Positions 28,501-36,167 of a stretch of DNA of 58,149 bases are shown piece after piece. Source of the stretch: Chitinophagales bacterium (GTDB taxonomy: Bacteria; Bacteroidota; Bacteroidia; Chitinophagales; Chitinophagaceae); the NCBI GenBank assembly GCA_015655015.1, contig JAATFV010000104.1:1-58149 (forward strand), written 5' to 3'. The notes beneath the pieces are model-generated. The model was not told where the DNA came from. It saw nothing but the letters and a program-made list of their open reading frames with translations, and searched no databases. Both the position numbers and the translations under genes were made by a program. Positions within the stretch are counted from its first letter, which is position 1, and the number at the start of each line of letters is the position of its first letter.

Positions 28501-28697
28501 TGCAGCGGATCACGCATGGCACGATGCGTTCTTTCCAGGTGTTTGTCCGGGGAACGAACCTATTGACGGTGACCGGATACAGCGGCCTGGATCCGGAAGT
28601 GAATGCCTTTGGCTCATCGGCCCTGCAGTCGGGTTATGATGAGCTGACGATGCCTCAAAATAAATTATATCAGTTCGGATTTAATATAGGGCTATAG
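25512..28697 (+). CDS. SusC/RagA-type TonB-linked receptor lacking STN domain
   Basis: Outer-membrane SusC channel of 1061 residues. After the signal peptide (ending near AAFAQ, residue 32) comes directly the carboxypeptidase-regulatory-like domain (about 38-115, ISGIVRSSRDGAPVAGASVK), a TonB-box-like EAIVIGYGNERKRNITGAIS, the plug (DIESIEILKDAYATAIYGSR, GVILITTKKG) and the beta-barrel ending FGFNIGL. No STN domain is present, in contrast to the two other SusC proteins here, although a sigma/FecR pair sits just upstream. SusD overlaps or abuts its stop codon. Confidence 0.95.
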   Translation: MPNYKRLLFPLIHPLWLCLLAGPGLPVAAFAQADSLPLTKISGIVRSSRDGAPVAGASVKIKGTSRATMTNEKGNFLVLAKPGDTLEITSIGFSRIVCPCNGANRTLLNLTLPEDFQRQNEAIVIGYGNERKRNITGAISSISGDDIQKSSALSFDNAIMGKAAGVQILPSSGVPGSATGITIRGLSTLNSDGNQPLIVIDGIPVYGSGQSLNTSTFNNSTSPLTGFGGTNVSDNLTPTQTFENNPLSSINPADIESIEILKDAYATAIYGSRGSAGVILITTKKGTKGRAQFNGRYSAGALQPIGKYSLLDGPQYNDIYTEYYKELGESSVFNSPYNTDWVKAVTRTALTQQADVSLAAGGDKTQYFISGSYTDQPSYVIRNGYKRYTGRMNLSFQPTSAISAGAGMSLSYTDNTALNSPAIFRGAITRAPNLPITNADGTYAYYKGSNPHGAADANPVADAMLNTNSLQTVEETGNAFVQYKPFSWVALRSELGVELNSGEAYTRRIKRPSGFGDDAVQTSTQNRKVVINNTISFLRTLNGGHYINAVVGQSFEKSTETDNSIGGYTFFSNTLRSIDAAAHKYIIDALTQQWAMASYFGRLNYEYRSRYLAGVTYRIDGSSKFGASRRYVSFPSFSAGWRISKESFLEGYKWIDDIKLRGSLGFTGNNSSSSYYGSQGQYLLNSNNLAYAGVPILQVQQPDNPNLKWERTRSIDAGMDVSLFNSRLTATFDYYRRRVHDMILSSAIPLYQGWSSQPQNIGDMMNEGLELLVNAVIVRRKSLTWSATFNVSTNHNKILRLTANAEEVGLANDAFKYLKVGQPAGQFFLYDWKGVDPMTGNPLWGDGKGGSSNIPPASRYLEVPDVNVFRQPYGTSLPDFYGGMGHTLDYKNWELDAFFSFSLGGKMINGSRATLLTYTTEDANNLDSRILDHWIIPNQETAIPRLANRSVTIPNGSTTTSIYDYTTSRTNSRFLESSGYVRLRSLTLAYNLTPARLQRITHGTMRSFQVFVRGTNLLTVTGYSGLDPEVNAFGSSALQSGYDELTMPQNKLYQFGFNIGL

Positions 28698-28699
28698 TG

Positions 28700-30121
28700 A
28701 TGAAAAAATTAATATACATATTTCTGGCCGGCGTCCTTTTCGGGACGGGCTCCGCCTGCAATCGACAGCTTGAGCTGGCCCCGGAGAATACCCTGGTGGA
28801 TAAGGAGGTTTTCAATACGCAGGGCGGGGCGGAGCAGGCCCTGGCGGAAGCGTATTATGATCTTCTCACTGCCAGCATGGGTAATGAGGCCTATACCTAT
28901 GGGGACTTTACTACTTCCGCGCTGCTGCATACCCTTTATTATGATACTTATGATCTCGGGCAGGCTACGCCGACGGATCCGAATGTCGTCGGGATATGGA
29001 CGGCTTATTTCAAAGCGATCAATACGGCCAACAATGTCATTGCGAAAATCCCCGTGTACGGGCAATTCACGGCAGCGATGGAAAGCCAATATATCGCCGA
29101 AGCGAAGTTCGTCCGGGCCTATGCCTATCTTGACCTGCTGAAGTTTTACGGGGATGGCGCTCTTTCCGGAAAGATGGACGGGCCGGGACTGCCGCTGCAG
29201 CTAACTCCTTTCGCGGGATATAATACGGGGCAGGTGGCGGCACGCTCTACTAATGGAGCCGTATATGCGCAGATCGTGAAGGATCTTACCGATGCCCTGC
29301 CGGCGCTGCCGGACAAACAGGCTGATGATCTTTCTACCCGGTCCCGCGCTACAAAAGGAACGGTGAACGCGCTTCTGGCGAGGACCTACCTGTATATGCG
29401 CCAATATGATAGTGCGGCTGCGGCGGCAAAAAATGTGCTCGATCGTTCCGATATTTATACGTTGACGACCGATCTGCTGCAATTGTTCCCTCCCGACCCT
29501 GCCGGCACGGCCCAGCCCCCGACGGCCGAATATATCTTTATCCTGCCTGTCAGCCAGGCGGTCAGTTCCTCTTCTTCCATCAGTTATGGACCGGGGTATG
29601 ACTATTACCTGAAATTATATTATTGGATCAATCCTGCCTTCATCAACACTTTCGAAGCGGGGGACAAGCGGGTGAGCCAGCTGATGTATAAAGGAGATAC
29701 TATCTATAATTACCAGCCTAACTATCTGACCACGTTCAAATTCAATAATTCCAATGGAAGGGACAATGTTCCGCTGATCCGTTTGCCGGAGGTCATGCTG
29801 ACCCGCGCCGAGTCCCTGGCGCGTACGGGAGGGGTCAATAGCGAGTCGCTGTCTCTTTTGAATGCGGTGAGGAGCCGCTCCGTTACCGGCGCTGTTCCTT
29901 ATGGGGCGGGTGATTTTGCAGCGGGGGCTGACCTCGTGAGCGCCATACTCCGGCAAAGGAGTTATGAGCTGGCATTTGAAGGTCAGGGGCGTTGGGATCT
30001 TATCCGTACCGGCCAGCCTCTTCATAATCCCGACCTGGCTGATAACCGGAAGGTATTGCCTGTTCCCCAGTCGGAGATCGATATATCCGGGGGATTGATC
30101 AAACAGAATAGCGGGTATTAA
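28700..30121 (+). CDS. SusD/RagB-like surface lipoprotein
   Basis: Partner of the preceding SusC. The protein has a lipoprotein signal (LFGTGSACNR, Cys near residue 20), the SusD N-terminal motif (ENTLVDKEVFNTQGGAEQAL), the FVRAYAYLDLLKFYGDGAL helix, and the C-terminal LRQRSYELAFEGQGRWDLIR with final LIKQNSGY, so it is full length. The ATG at 28700 follows the susC stop by two bases; a GTG at 28697 overlapping the stop is the alternative start. The two proteins are translationally linked. Confidence 0.94.
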   Translation: MKKLIYIFLAGVLFGTGSACNRQLELAPENTLVDKEVFNTQGGAEQALAEAYYDLLTASMGNEAYTYGDFTTSALLHTLYYDTYDLGQATPTDPNVVGIWTAYFKAINTANNVIAKIPVYGQFTAAMESQYIAEAKFVRAYAYLDLLKFYGDGALSGKMDGPGLPLQLTPFAGYNTGQVAARSTNGAVYAQIVKDLTDALPALPDKQADDLSTRSRATKGTVNALLARTYLYMRQYDSAAAAAKNVLDRSDIYTLTTDLLQLFPPDPAGTAQPPTAEYIFILPVSQAVSSSSSISYGPGYDYYLKLYYWINPAFINTFEAGDKRVSQLMYKGDTIYNYQPNYLTTFKFNNSNGRDNVPLIRLPEVMLTRAESLARTGGVNSESLSLLNAVRSRSVTGAVPYGAGDFAAGADLVSAILRQRSYELAFEGQGRWDLIRTGQPLHNPDLADNRKVLPVPQSEIDISGGLIKQNSGY

Positions 30122-30185
30122 CGCGGCTACGACTGAAAATGCTATAAATAGAACAAAGGTCTAATCATTTTAAAACCATATAATA

Positions 30186-32471
30186 ATGCAACCACCAAAA
30201 GGGGCCATGTGCCGGTCCGTACTAATTTTTTGCCTGCTGGTTTGTTTTTCTGCTATAAAGGCCCAGAAGGCGATACATTTTGAAGACATAGGTTTTGAAG
30301 AGGCTGTGGAAAAGGCCAAAGCACAAAAAAAGATCGTGTTTGTCGATGTGCGGGGGATGAATTCCAATGCGTTTACAGAAAAGGTAGATAAAGAAATATT
30401 CACACTGGACAGTATTGCCGATTTTTTCAATGCCAATATTATCAGCATTCGGGTGATCATGAATTCGGAAGAGGGCAAGAAGTTTGCGCCCAGGCTGGCT
30501 ATGCTGATGTATCCCGTTTATGTTTTTCATGGCAGCAACGGTGATCAGCTGGACTTTACCAATTCGGGCTCCGTCACCAGGGACCCCGGCGTATTGATGG
30601 AAAAAGCCCGGAGCTCCCTGGCGACGAACAAGCTAAAAAATTCCAATACCCGTGCGATCACCTTCACGCAGGATAGCTGGAAAGATATTCTGGGAAAGGC
30701 CTTATTTCAGAACAAGCTCATTTTCCTCGATGCCCAGACCACCTGGTGCCGTCCCTGTATTATGATGGCGAAGGATATCTTTACCCTGGACAGGGTAGCT
30801 GATTTCTACAACCAGAATTTTATCAATGTTACTATGGACATGGAAAAGGGAGATGGTCCTGCGTTGAGAAAACAGTATGGGATCAATGCTTACCCCAGTT
30901 TTTTGTATATAGACGGGACCGGCAAGCTGGTCCATCATGATGGCGGGTACCAGGAGGCGGATAGATTTATTGAGAATGGGAAAACGGCCGTTGCCCAAAA
31001 AGCGGCCGGGACCTCGACCGGTCCTTCCGCGTCTTTCCACTCTTCTTCGGGATCGGTTCCGGCGAGAGATTCCGTACCTGTTCCGGGTGGGAGTACAACA
31101 GTTCCCGCTGCGGGCAAAGGAAAAGCTGCTACCGGCGCGGGGTCGAAGGTGATCCCTTTTGTCGGGGCATCGGGTGGGGCCGGCGGTGTGCCGGGGAGTG
31201 CCGTTACACCCGGGAATCTTGTTATGGCGGGTGATGGTCCTGCATCCGGTAATGCTGTTATGTCCGGCAGTCTGCATCCTGCTGCTGGATCCGACACGGG
31301 CATGCATTTCACGGAGGGCGCCTGGGCTTCCCTGCTGGCTAAGGCCAAACAGAGCGGCAAGCTGATCTTTGTAGATGCCAATGCCGTTTGGTGCGGTCCC
31401 TGCAAACAGATGCGCCGGGAGATCTTTCCGCAGAAGGCGGTCGCCCAGCTCTACAATCGCAATTTTATCAATATCGATCTCGACATGGAAAAAGGAGAAG
31501 GGATAACTTTCCGGGAAAAATATGTCGTAAAGGCCTATCCTACTTTTCTTTACATCAATGGCGATGGAGAGGTGATACACAAGACCGTCGGATCCTGTGA
31601 TGCGGCTGAGTTTCAGCAGCATGCGCTCGATGCGTTGAGCCCTCACCGCAATCTGCGCTACCTGCAGACGGAATATACGCACAAGCAAAAGGACGGCGCC
31701 TTTGTGACGACTTACCTGGCGGCTCTCCGGGATGCCTACGAAACTTCGAAGGCTGACAGTGTAGCGGTTGCTTTCCTGAACAGTAAAGACCCTTCCGACT
31801 GGCAGCAAGCGAACAGCTGGTTCCTGACAAAAGAGTATGTCAACGATGCTACTTCCGCCGTTTTTCAGGCGCTGGTGAAAGAGCAGGCAGCTTATGGAAA
31901 ATTATATGGCCCTGAAGAGGTAGAAACAAAGATCTATCAGACTTATATGGGCTGGCCTCAGCATTACCTGCATTATCCGGAAAAGGGAGCGGCCACCCTG
32001 GATTCGGAACCTTTCGACGAATTTCTCCGGCAAGTGAAAAAAAGCGGTTATTCCAAGAGGGGAGAGATAGAGGCACGTTCGAAACTCACGGTCTATTTTG
32101 GAATGCGGGAGTGGAATAATTATGCGGCTACCGTGAACGGAATGCTCTCCGACCATATTGTTCCGATGGATGCCAAAGGGGCGGAGTGGCTGTACTCCTT
32201 TGCGGATATGATCAACCGGTTTTCCGGAGACGACAAAAAGGTCTTGTCCGAAGCCGTCAGGTGGACAAAGCTGATCGACACTGAAATAAAGGATGTCAAT
32301 CCGGCTGACAGGGCGACCTATCTTGATCTGTACGCTTCCTTGCTCGAAAAGACCGGCCAGGCGGACATGGCTATACAGGTAAGAAAGGAGATCAACCAGC
32401 AACAGCTCATCAACGCGAAACAGAACGCTCCTTTTCAAACGTTGATACGCATTGTTCCCAAACAGAATTAA
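30186..32471 (+). CDS. Secreted protein with three thioredoxin folds
   Basis: A 761-residue exported protein (signal peptide to about residue 26, FSAIKAQ). It contains three thioredoxin-like domains: residues about 30-145, where the WCxxC position reads VDVRGMNSNAF with no cysteine although the cis-Pro (MLMYPVYVF) remains; about 158-270 with WCRPC (Cys188, Cys191) and cis-Pro 237; and about 373-485 with WCGPC (Cys403, Cys406) and cis-Pro 452. A Gly/Ser/Pro/Ala-rich linker (about 272-372) separates the second and third. The last 270 residues are helical and unassigned. It follows susD by 64 bases and leads into a TlpA-like gene with which it overlaps by frame end. Confidence 0.88.
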   Translation: MQPPKGAMCRSVLIFCLLVCFSAIKAQKAIHFEDIGFEEAVEKAKAQKKIVFVDVRGMNSNAFTEKVDKEIFTLDSIADFFNANIISIRVIMNSEEGKKFAPRLAMLMYPVYVFHGSNGDQLDFTNSGSVTRDPGVLMEKARSSLATNKLKNSNTRAITFTQDSWKDILGKALFQNKLIFLDAQTTWCRPCIMMAKDIFTLDRVADFYNQNFINVTMDMEKGDGPALRKQYGINAYPSFLYIDGTGKLVHHDGGYQEADRFIENGKTAVAQKAAGTSTGPSASFHSSSGSVPARDSVPVPGGSTTVPAAGKGKAATGAGSKVIPFVGASGGAGGVPGSAVTPGNLVMAGDGPASGNAVMSGSLHPAAGSDTGMHFTEGAWASLLAKAKQSGKLIFVDANAVWCGPCKQMRREIFPQKAVAQLYNRNFINIDLDMEKGEGITFREKYVVKAYPTFLYINGDGEVIHKTVGSCDAAEFQQHALDALSPHRNLRYLQTEYTHKQKDGAFVTTYLAALRDAYETSKADSVAVAFLNSKDPSDWQQANSWFLTKEYVNDATSAVFQALVKEQAAYGKLYGPEEVETKIYQTYMGWPQHYLHYPEKGAATLDSEPFDEFLRQVKKSGYSKRGEIEARSKLTVYFGMREWNNYAATVNGMLSDHIVPMDAKGAEWLYSFADMINRFSGDDKKVLSEAVRWTKLIDTEIKDVNPADRATYLDLYASLLEKTGQADMAIQVRKEINQQQLINAKQNAPFQTLIRIVPKQN

Positions 32472-32521
32472 TGAGGGAGACCACTTCGCCCGGTGGTGCG
32501 GGAAGCTGTACAATAAAATCA

Positions 32522-34630
32522 ATGACAATGATGAAAAAAAAATATTGGATAACGGGGATCTTATGGGTCATGGTGGTTTTGGTCCATGCGGGTCAACCCG
32601 TTGCTGCCGGTGACAAGCTGCATTTCGATACGGATCGGCCCCGGGCAGGGCAGACGGTCTCTTTCGATTATTCTTCTGCCGGCGGAAAGCTGGCAGGCGC
32701 CAGGGATATCCGCGCAGCGCTGCTGTATTATACGGACGGGAAAGCTACGGGGTATTATGCAGAGGACCTTGCTCTCCGTCCAGCGGGAAAAGACGGCTGG
32801 AAGGGGAGTTTTGTATTGCCTGATTCGGCTGTGGCTTTTGCCATTCGGCTTAAATCGGGAAAGGTGATCGAAGATAATAACGGGCGGGGGTATATATCCC
32901 TGGTGTATCTTGACGGCGCCAGCGGTACTGACGGTGCTGTCGGTGCTGTCCGGCCGGAGGCTTATGCCGGTGCTGCCCTGTTGTTCGCTAACGGGGGGAG
33001 CTTGCTTGATCTTCCCAATAAGGCGGATACGGCCCTTGTTTTATTGGAGAAGGAGTTTAGCCTGCATCCGGAACTACGATCCAAATATGAATATGCTTAT
33101 TATTACAACCTGGCGGCTGTAAAGAAACAGGAGGTCAATCTCCTTATGGATCAGCGGGAACAGGAGTTATTATCGTCTCCCAATTCCACGATGGCCGATT
33201 ATAAGCTGGTCCTGCGGCTGCTGCGGCTGCAAAAGAAGAAAAAGGCGGCGGACTCGGTGCTCAGCATTGCCGCCCAAAAATTTCCCGGCAGCGAGCTGGC
33301 GGCGCAGTATGATGAAAATCCCTTTTACGTTATAAGGGACCTGGACAGCATGGTGTCGTACTATAATAGTTTTACTGAAAAATATCTCCGGGGCGGCGCC
33401 CGGGATCCTGCGGCCCAGACGGCTTCTTATTTTGCGGTGGCTATTGCTTCCAGGTATCTCGAAAAGAAGGATTACCCGAACGCGATCGCTTATACGGCAA
33501 GGATGTATAATGGAATGGCCGATTACCGGGGATTTACCTATAGCAGGATCGCGCTGGATCTGTTAAAGAACAATACGGATCGGGTAAAGAGCGATACGGA
33601 TCGGGTAAAGAGTCCTGCAGATCGGGTAAAGGGCCATGCAGATCCTGTTAAGGGCGACGCAGATCGGGTAAAGGGAGACGCAGATCTGTCTTTAGCTGAC
33701 AGCCTCATGAGGGTGGCGCTTGCCGGGGTGGATCATGAGCTGGCGCACCCTGAAAAATTCAAGACGCAGGGCTCGACGCTTACTGAATGGAAGGAGGGAA
33801 TCAACAGCTATTATTATTCAAGCCTAACGGATAGTTATGGTAAGGTCCTTGCCCAAAAAGGGGATCTTTCCGCGGCTTTGAAGATGCAGGAAAAAGCCGT
33901 CGAATTATCCCATGGAACGAACATTGCTTTTAATGAACACTATGTCGGATACCTGACCAGGGCCGGAGATGTTAAAGCGGCAAGGTCAGCATCGGAAAAG
34001 TTTATTAAAAGCGGTAATGCTTCCGATTCTCTCCGGGCGTGGCTGAAGGCTGCTTATATTAAAGAGAAGGGGTCGGATAAAGGGTACGGGCCTTATCTGG
34101 CTGGTTTGCAATCGGCAGCGCGGGCAAGCGTTCGGGAAGAAGCGCTGAAAGAGAAGCTGGATCTTCCATCGAAGGCGTTTTCCATACCGGATATCGATGG
34201 GAATACTGTTTCACTGGCTTCCTTAAAAGGGAAGGTGGTGATCGTCGATTTTTGGGCGACCTGGTGTGGTCCCTGCAAGGCTAGTTTTCCTGCGATGCAG
34301 ATGACGATCGACAAATTTAAGAATGACACGAATGTGGTCTTTCTTTTTATAGATACGTATGAGTCGTTGCCGGCTGATGAAAGGCTCTCTTCGGTGAGGA
34401 AGTTTATAAAGAGCAATAAGTACTCTTTTACCGTTCTGCTGGATAAGGTGTTGGACCTGGAAAAAAGGCAGTATAGTGTGGTTAGTGATTATGGGGTGGG
34501 GGGGATTCCGACGAAGTTTGTTATCAGTCCACAGGGGAAGATTGTTTTTAAGGCGGTCGGGTTTGATGGAAATAATGAGAAGCTGGTGACTGAGCTGTCG
34601 GCATATATCGATATAGCGAAAGGATCGTAG
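32522..34630 (+). CDS. TlpA-like periplasmic thioredoxin with large N-terminal domain
   Basis: A 702-residue exported protein whose last 140 residues are a TlpA/AhpC-type thioredoxin: LPSKAFSIPDIDGNTVSLAS, WATWCGPCKASFP (CxxC near 583) and the cis-Pro in GVGGIPTKFVISPQGKIVF. The N-terminal 550 residues start with a signal peptide (ending VAAG) and a beta-sandwich-like part (LHFDTDRPRAGQTVSFDYSS), then helical TPR-like segments. A tandem-repeat tract lies at about residues 353-390. The start at 32522 is preferred because the signal peptide begins there. It completes a SusCD-thioredoxin locus. Confidence 0.88.
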   Translation: MTMMKKKYWITGILWVMVVLVHAGQPVAAGDKLHFDTDRPRAGQTVSFDYSSAGGKLAGARDIRAALLYYTDGKATGYYAEDLALRPAGKDGWKGSFVLPDSAVAFAIRLKSGKVIEDNNGRGYISLVYLDGASGTDGAVGAVRPEAYAGAALLFANGGSLLDLPNKADTALVLLEKEFSLHPELRSKYEYAYYYNLAAVKKQEVNLLMDQREQELLSSPNSTMADYKLVLRLLRLQKKKKAADSVLSIAAQKFPGSELAAQYDENPFYVIRDLDSMVSYYNSFTEKYLRGGARDPAAQTASYFAVAIASRYLEKKDYPNAIAYTARMYNGMADYRGFTYSRIALDLLKNNTDRVKSDTDRVKSPADRVKGHADPVKGDADRVKGDADLSLADSLMRVALAGVDHELAHPEKFKTQGSTLTEWKEGINSYYYSSLTDSYGKVLAQKGDLSAALKMQEKAVELSHGTNIAFNEHYVGYLTRAGDVKAARSASEKFIKSGNASDSLRAWLKAAYIKEKGSDKGYGPYLAGLQSAARASVREEALKEKLDLPSKAFSIPDIDGNTVSLASLKGKVVIVDFWATWCGPCKASFPAMQMTIDKFKNDTNVVFLFIDTYESLPADERLSSVRKFIKSNKYSFTVLLDKVLDLEKRQYSVVSDYGVGGIPTKFVISPQGKIVFKAVGFDGNNEKLVTELSAYIDIAKGS
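33578..33690 (+). repeat. In-gene 21-bp minisatellite encoding DRVK heptads
   Basis: The unit GATCGGGTAAAG plus 9 variable bases recurs every 21 bases at 33578, 33599, 33620, 33641, 33662 and, decayed, 33683. Each unit encodes seven residues of the form DRVKGDA or DRVKSDT. The period is a multiple of three, so copy-number changes keep the reading frame. Confidence 0.9.
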
Positions 34631-34994
34631 GGGGGATCAATCCGGGGGATTCCGCGATCTATACATTCGGTTACATTCCCTATTTGCAATTTGTTTTCCC
34701 ATTTTGGAACTTTGGCATTTTGTATTTTGGTGTTAATAGATTGAAGACCAGTAGGTTAATTTTTGGTACAACCCTTGAATTAACCTATTCGGTTTTTCAT
34801 AGGATATTGGATTAAAAACGGGAGTGTATTTCTATACGGCTCCTTTTTTTTTGTACCTACCCCAAGCCTTTTGCGGGGATGTTCGTCCGGTGCAGGGGGC
34901 GAAACCGGCGGATCAGATCTTTTTCTGCAAATACGATAGAAAAACGATTGGTAATATAGAAACGCGATTTGTATAATGTGGGAAGGCTGATGGC
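34631..34994. other. Intergenic region after the thioredoxin locus
   Basis: No protein gene is visible. The region holds a 10-bp inverted repeat TAGGTTAATT/AATTAACCTA (34752-34761 and 34778-34787), a sigma54-like TGG-N11-TTGA arrangement within it, and a terminator-like hairpin followed by nine T residues near 34850. Further right is unstructured sequence up to the end of the GIY-YIG gene. Confidence 0.5.
34818..34853 (+). terminator. Hairpin with T-tract
   Basis: GGGAGTGTAT and ATACGGCTCC pair imperfectly around TTTCT and are followed directly by a long T-run (TCCTTTTTTTTT). This is a good intrinsic terminator on the plus strand, about 190 bases after the TlpA-like gene. Confidence 0.5.
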
Positions 34995-35657
34995 CTAGTA
35001 CAACTGATTGCGCAGGATCCTTTTGATCATCCGGATGGAGGAGCGGTTAACCTGGCCGTTGTATTTTTCCAGGATCTGATTTTCGCTCAGGCCGGCTTCC
35101 AGTTCGTTGACGATATAGAACCATTGGCTGAGAAATTCGGAATTCGGGGTCTGGTAGTCGAGGAGTCTGCGGACGGTCTCGATGGTGGTCTTGCTGACAC
35201 TGCCTTCATGGAGCTCGACGATCTCCTGTATGGTTAGTCCCAGCTTGATATCGTCCGCAACTTTGGAATAGTCCCGGAGATATTTTTCGTTGGCTTCCAT
35301 TACCTGCAGGAGGGGATCGTTGCTGTAGTGGATCTCCTGGAGGACTTTTGCCTGTTTTTGCAGCTTGACCAGGGCGTAGTTACGGGAGATATTGTCGCAG
35401 ATGATCAGGTCGTCGCCTGAGAGCTCGAACCATTCTCCTTTTACCCGTTTGTGCTGGAAGACTACATGGAGGCTTTCTTCCAGATCGGCCATATTGGCGG
35501 CGGGATATTGACGGATGACGCGGAACAGGATGGGCAGGTGGGTATGATAAGCGGCCAGCCGCTTTTGAAGGTCCCGGGTCTTGCCGATCTTGTAAAGATT
35601 CTTGCCTGTCTTTAGAATATAGACGCAATTTTGTCTTTCGTGCTGCTCCGTGTGCAT
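34995..35657 (-). CDS. GIY-YIG family protein (T5orf172/MUG113-like)
   Basis: A 220-residue cytoplasmic protein whose N-terminal 90 residues match the T5orf172/MUG113 branch of GIY-YIG nucleases: CVYILKTGKNLYKIGKTRDL replaces GIY...YIG, with the conserved Arg (RLAAYHTHLP) and a Glu in MADLEESLHVVF and GEWFEL. The remaining 130 residues are helical, including two similar segments ending in TIETVRRLLDYQ and SSIRMIKRILRNQL, which look like duplicated helix-turn-helix-like units. The substrate is unknown. It stands alone with no methylase or other restriction gene. Confidence 0.8.
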   Translation of the reverse strand: MHTEQHERQNCVYILKTGKNLYKIGKTRDLQKRLAAYHTHLPILFRVIRQYPAANMADLEESLHVVFQHKRVKGEWFELSGDDLIICDNISRNYALVKLQKQAKVLQEIHYSNDPLLQVMEANEKYLRDYSKVADDIKLGLTIQEIVELHEGSVSKTTIETVRRLLDYQTPNSEFLSQWFYIVNELEAGLSENQILEKYNGQVNRSSIRMIKRILRNQLY

Positions 35658-35844
35658 TAGCTCACTGTAGTTTTTCTGACAAATTTGGGGGCCGTTCAGC
35701 AGCGCAACTCTTTATTTACTGCATGCTGATTGTGGGCGGTCCTGGTTGTTCGATACGTAAATTAGTGATTTTTTTAATGCGCGCATACTGGGTAATTATA
35801 CGGATGATCATTTATATTTACGCTGTAACCAAGCGTCTTATTTT

Positions 35845-36108
35845 ATGAAAGATAAATTCGACTTCTACCAGGATTATTATTTCAGAGAACTGAACAGGAG
35901 GAACGAGATCAATAGTTCATTATCCAAGTTCAGCTACAATTGTGAAAAACATTTGATTATCGCCCTGATCGTGATAATTGTCAGTCTTCCTTTTTATTCT
36001 ATAAATTATTGGTTGAAACCAGAGAAAAGGGTCATTTCCATAAGCAAACCGCTACCTCCTCCCGGTCAGATCATTCCTGAGGGTCAGGATCCAAGACCTG
36101 CCTACTAG
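35845..36108 (+). CDS. Small single-pass membrane protein, unknown function
   Basis: An 87-residue protein with a charged N-terminus (FYQDYYFRELNRRNEINSSL), one hydrophobic segment (about 36-54: LIIALIVIIVSLPFYSINYW) and a proline-rich tail (SKPLPPPGQIIPEGQDPRPA). The family is not recognised. An AT-rich promoter-like region of about 190 bases precedes it and the enoyl-CoA hydratase gene converges from the right. Confidence 0.6.
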   Translation: MKDKFDFYQDYYFRELNRRNEINSSLSKFSYNCEKHLIIALIVIIVSLPFYSINYWLKPEKRVISISKPLPPPGQIIPEGQDPRPAY

Positions 36109-36167
36109 GCTATTAATCAGTTAGTTGTAATCCAAATCATTCCAATCGGCAGGCTGTCTTAAAACGG

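Noticed and set aside
27012..28517. 501-codon open frame on the minus strand
   Set aside because: It lies wholly within the well-supported SusC gene on the plus strand; its product has no signal, domain or sensible composition.
30702..31808. 368-codon open frame on the minus strand
   Set aside because: Antisense to the triple-thioredoxin protein, whose active sites and domains are clear.
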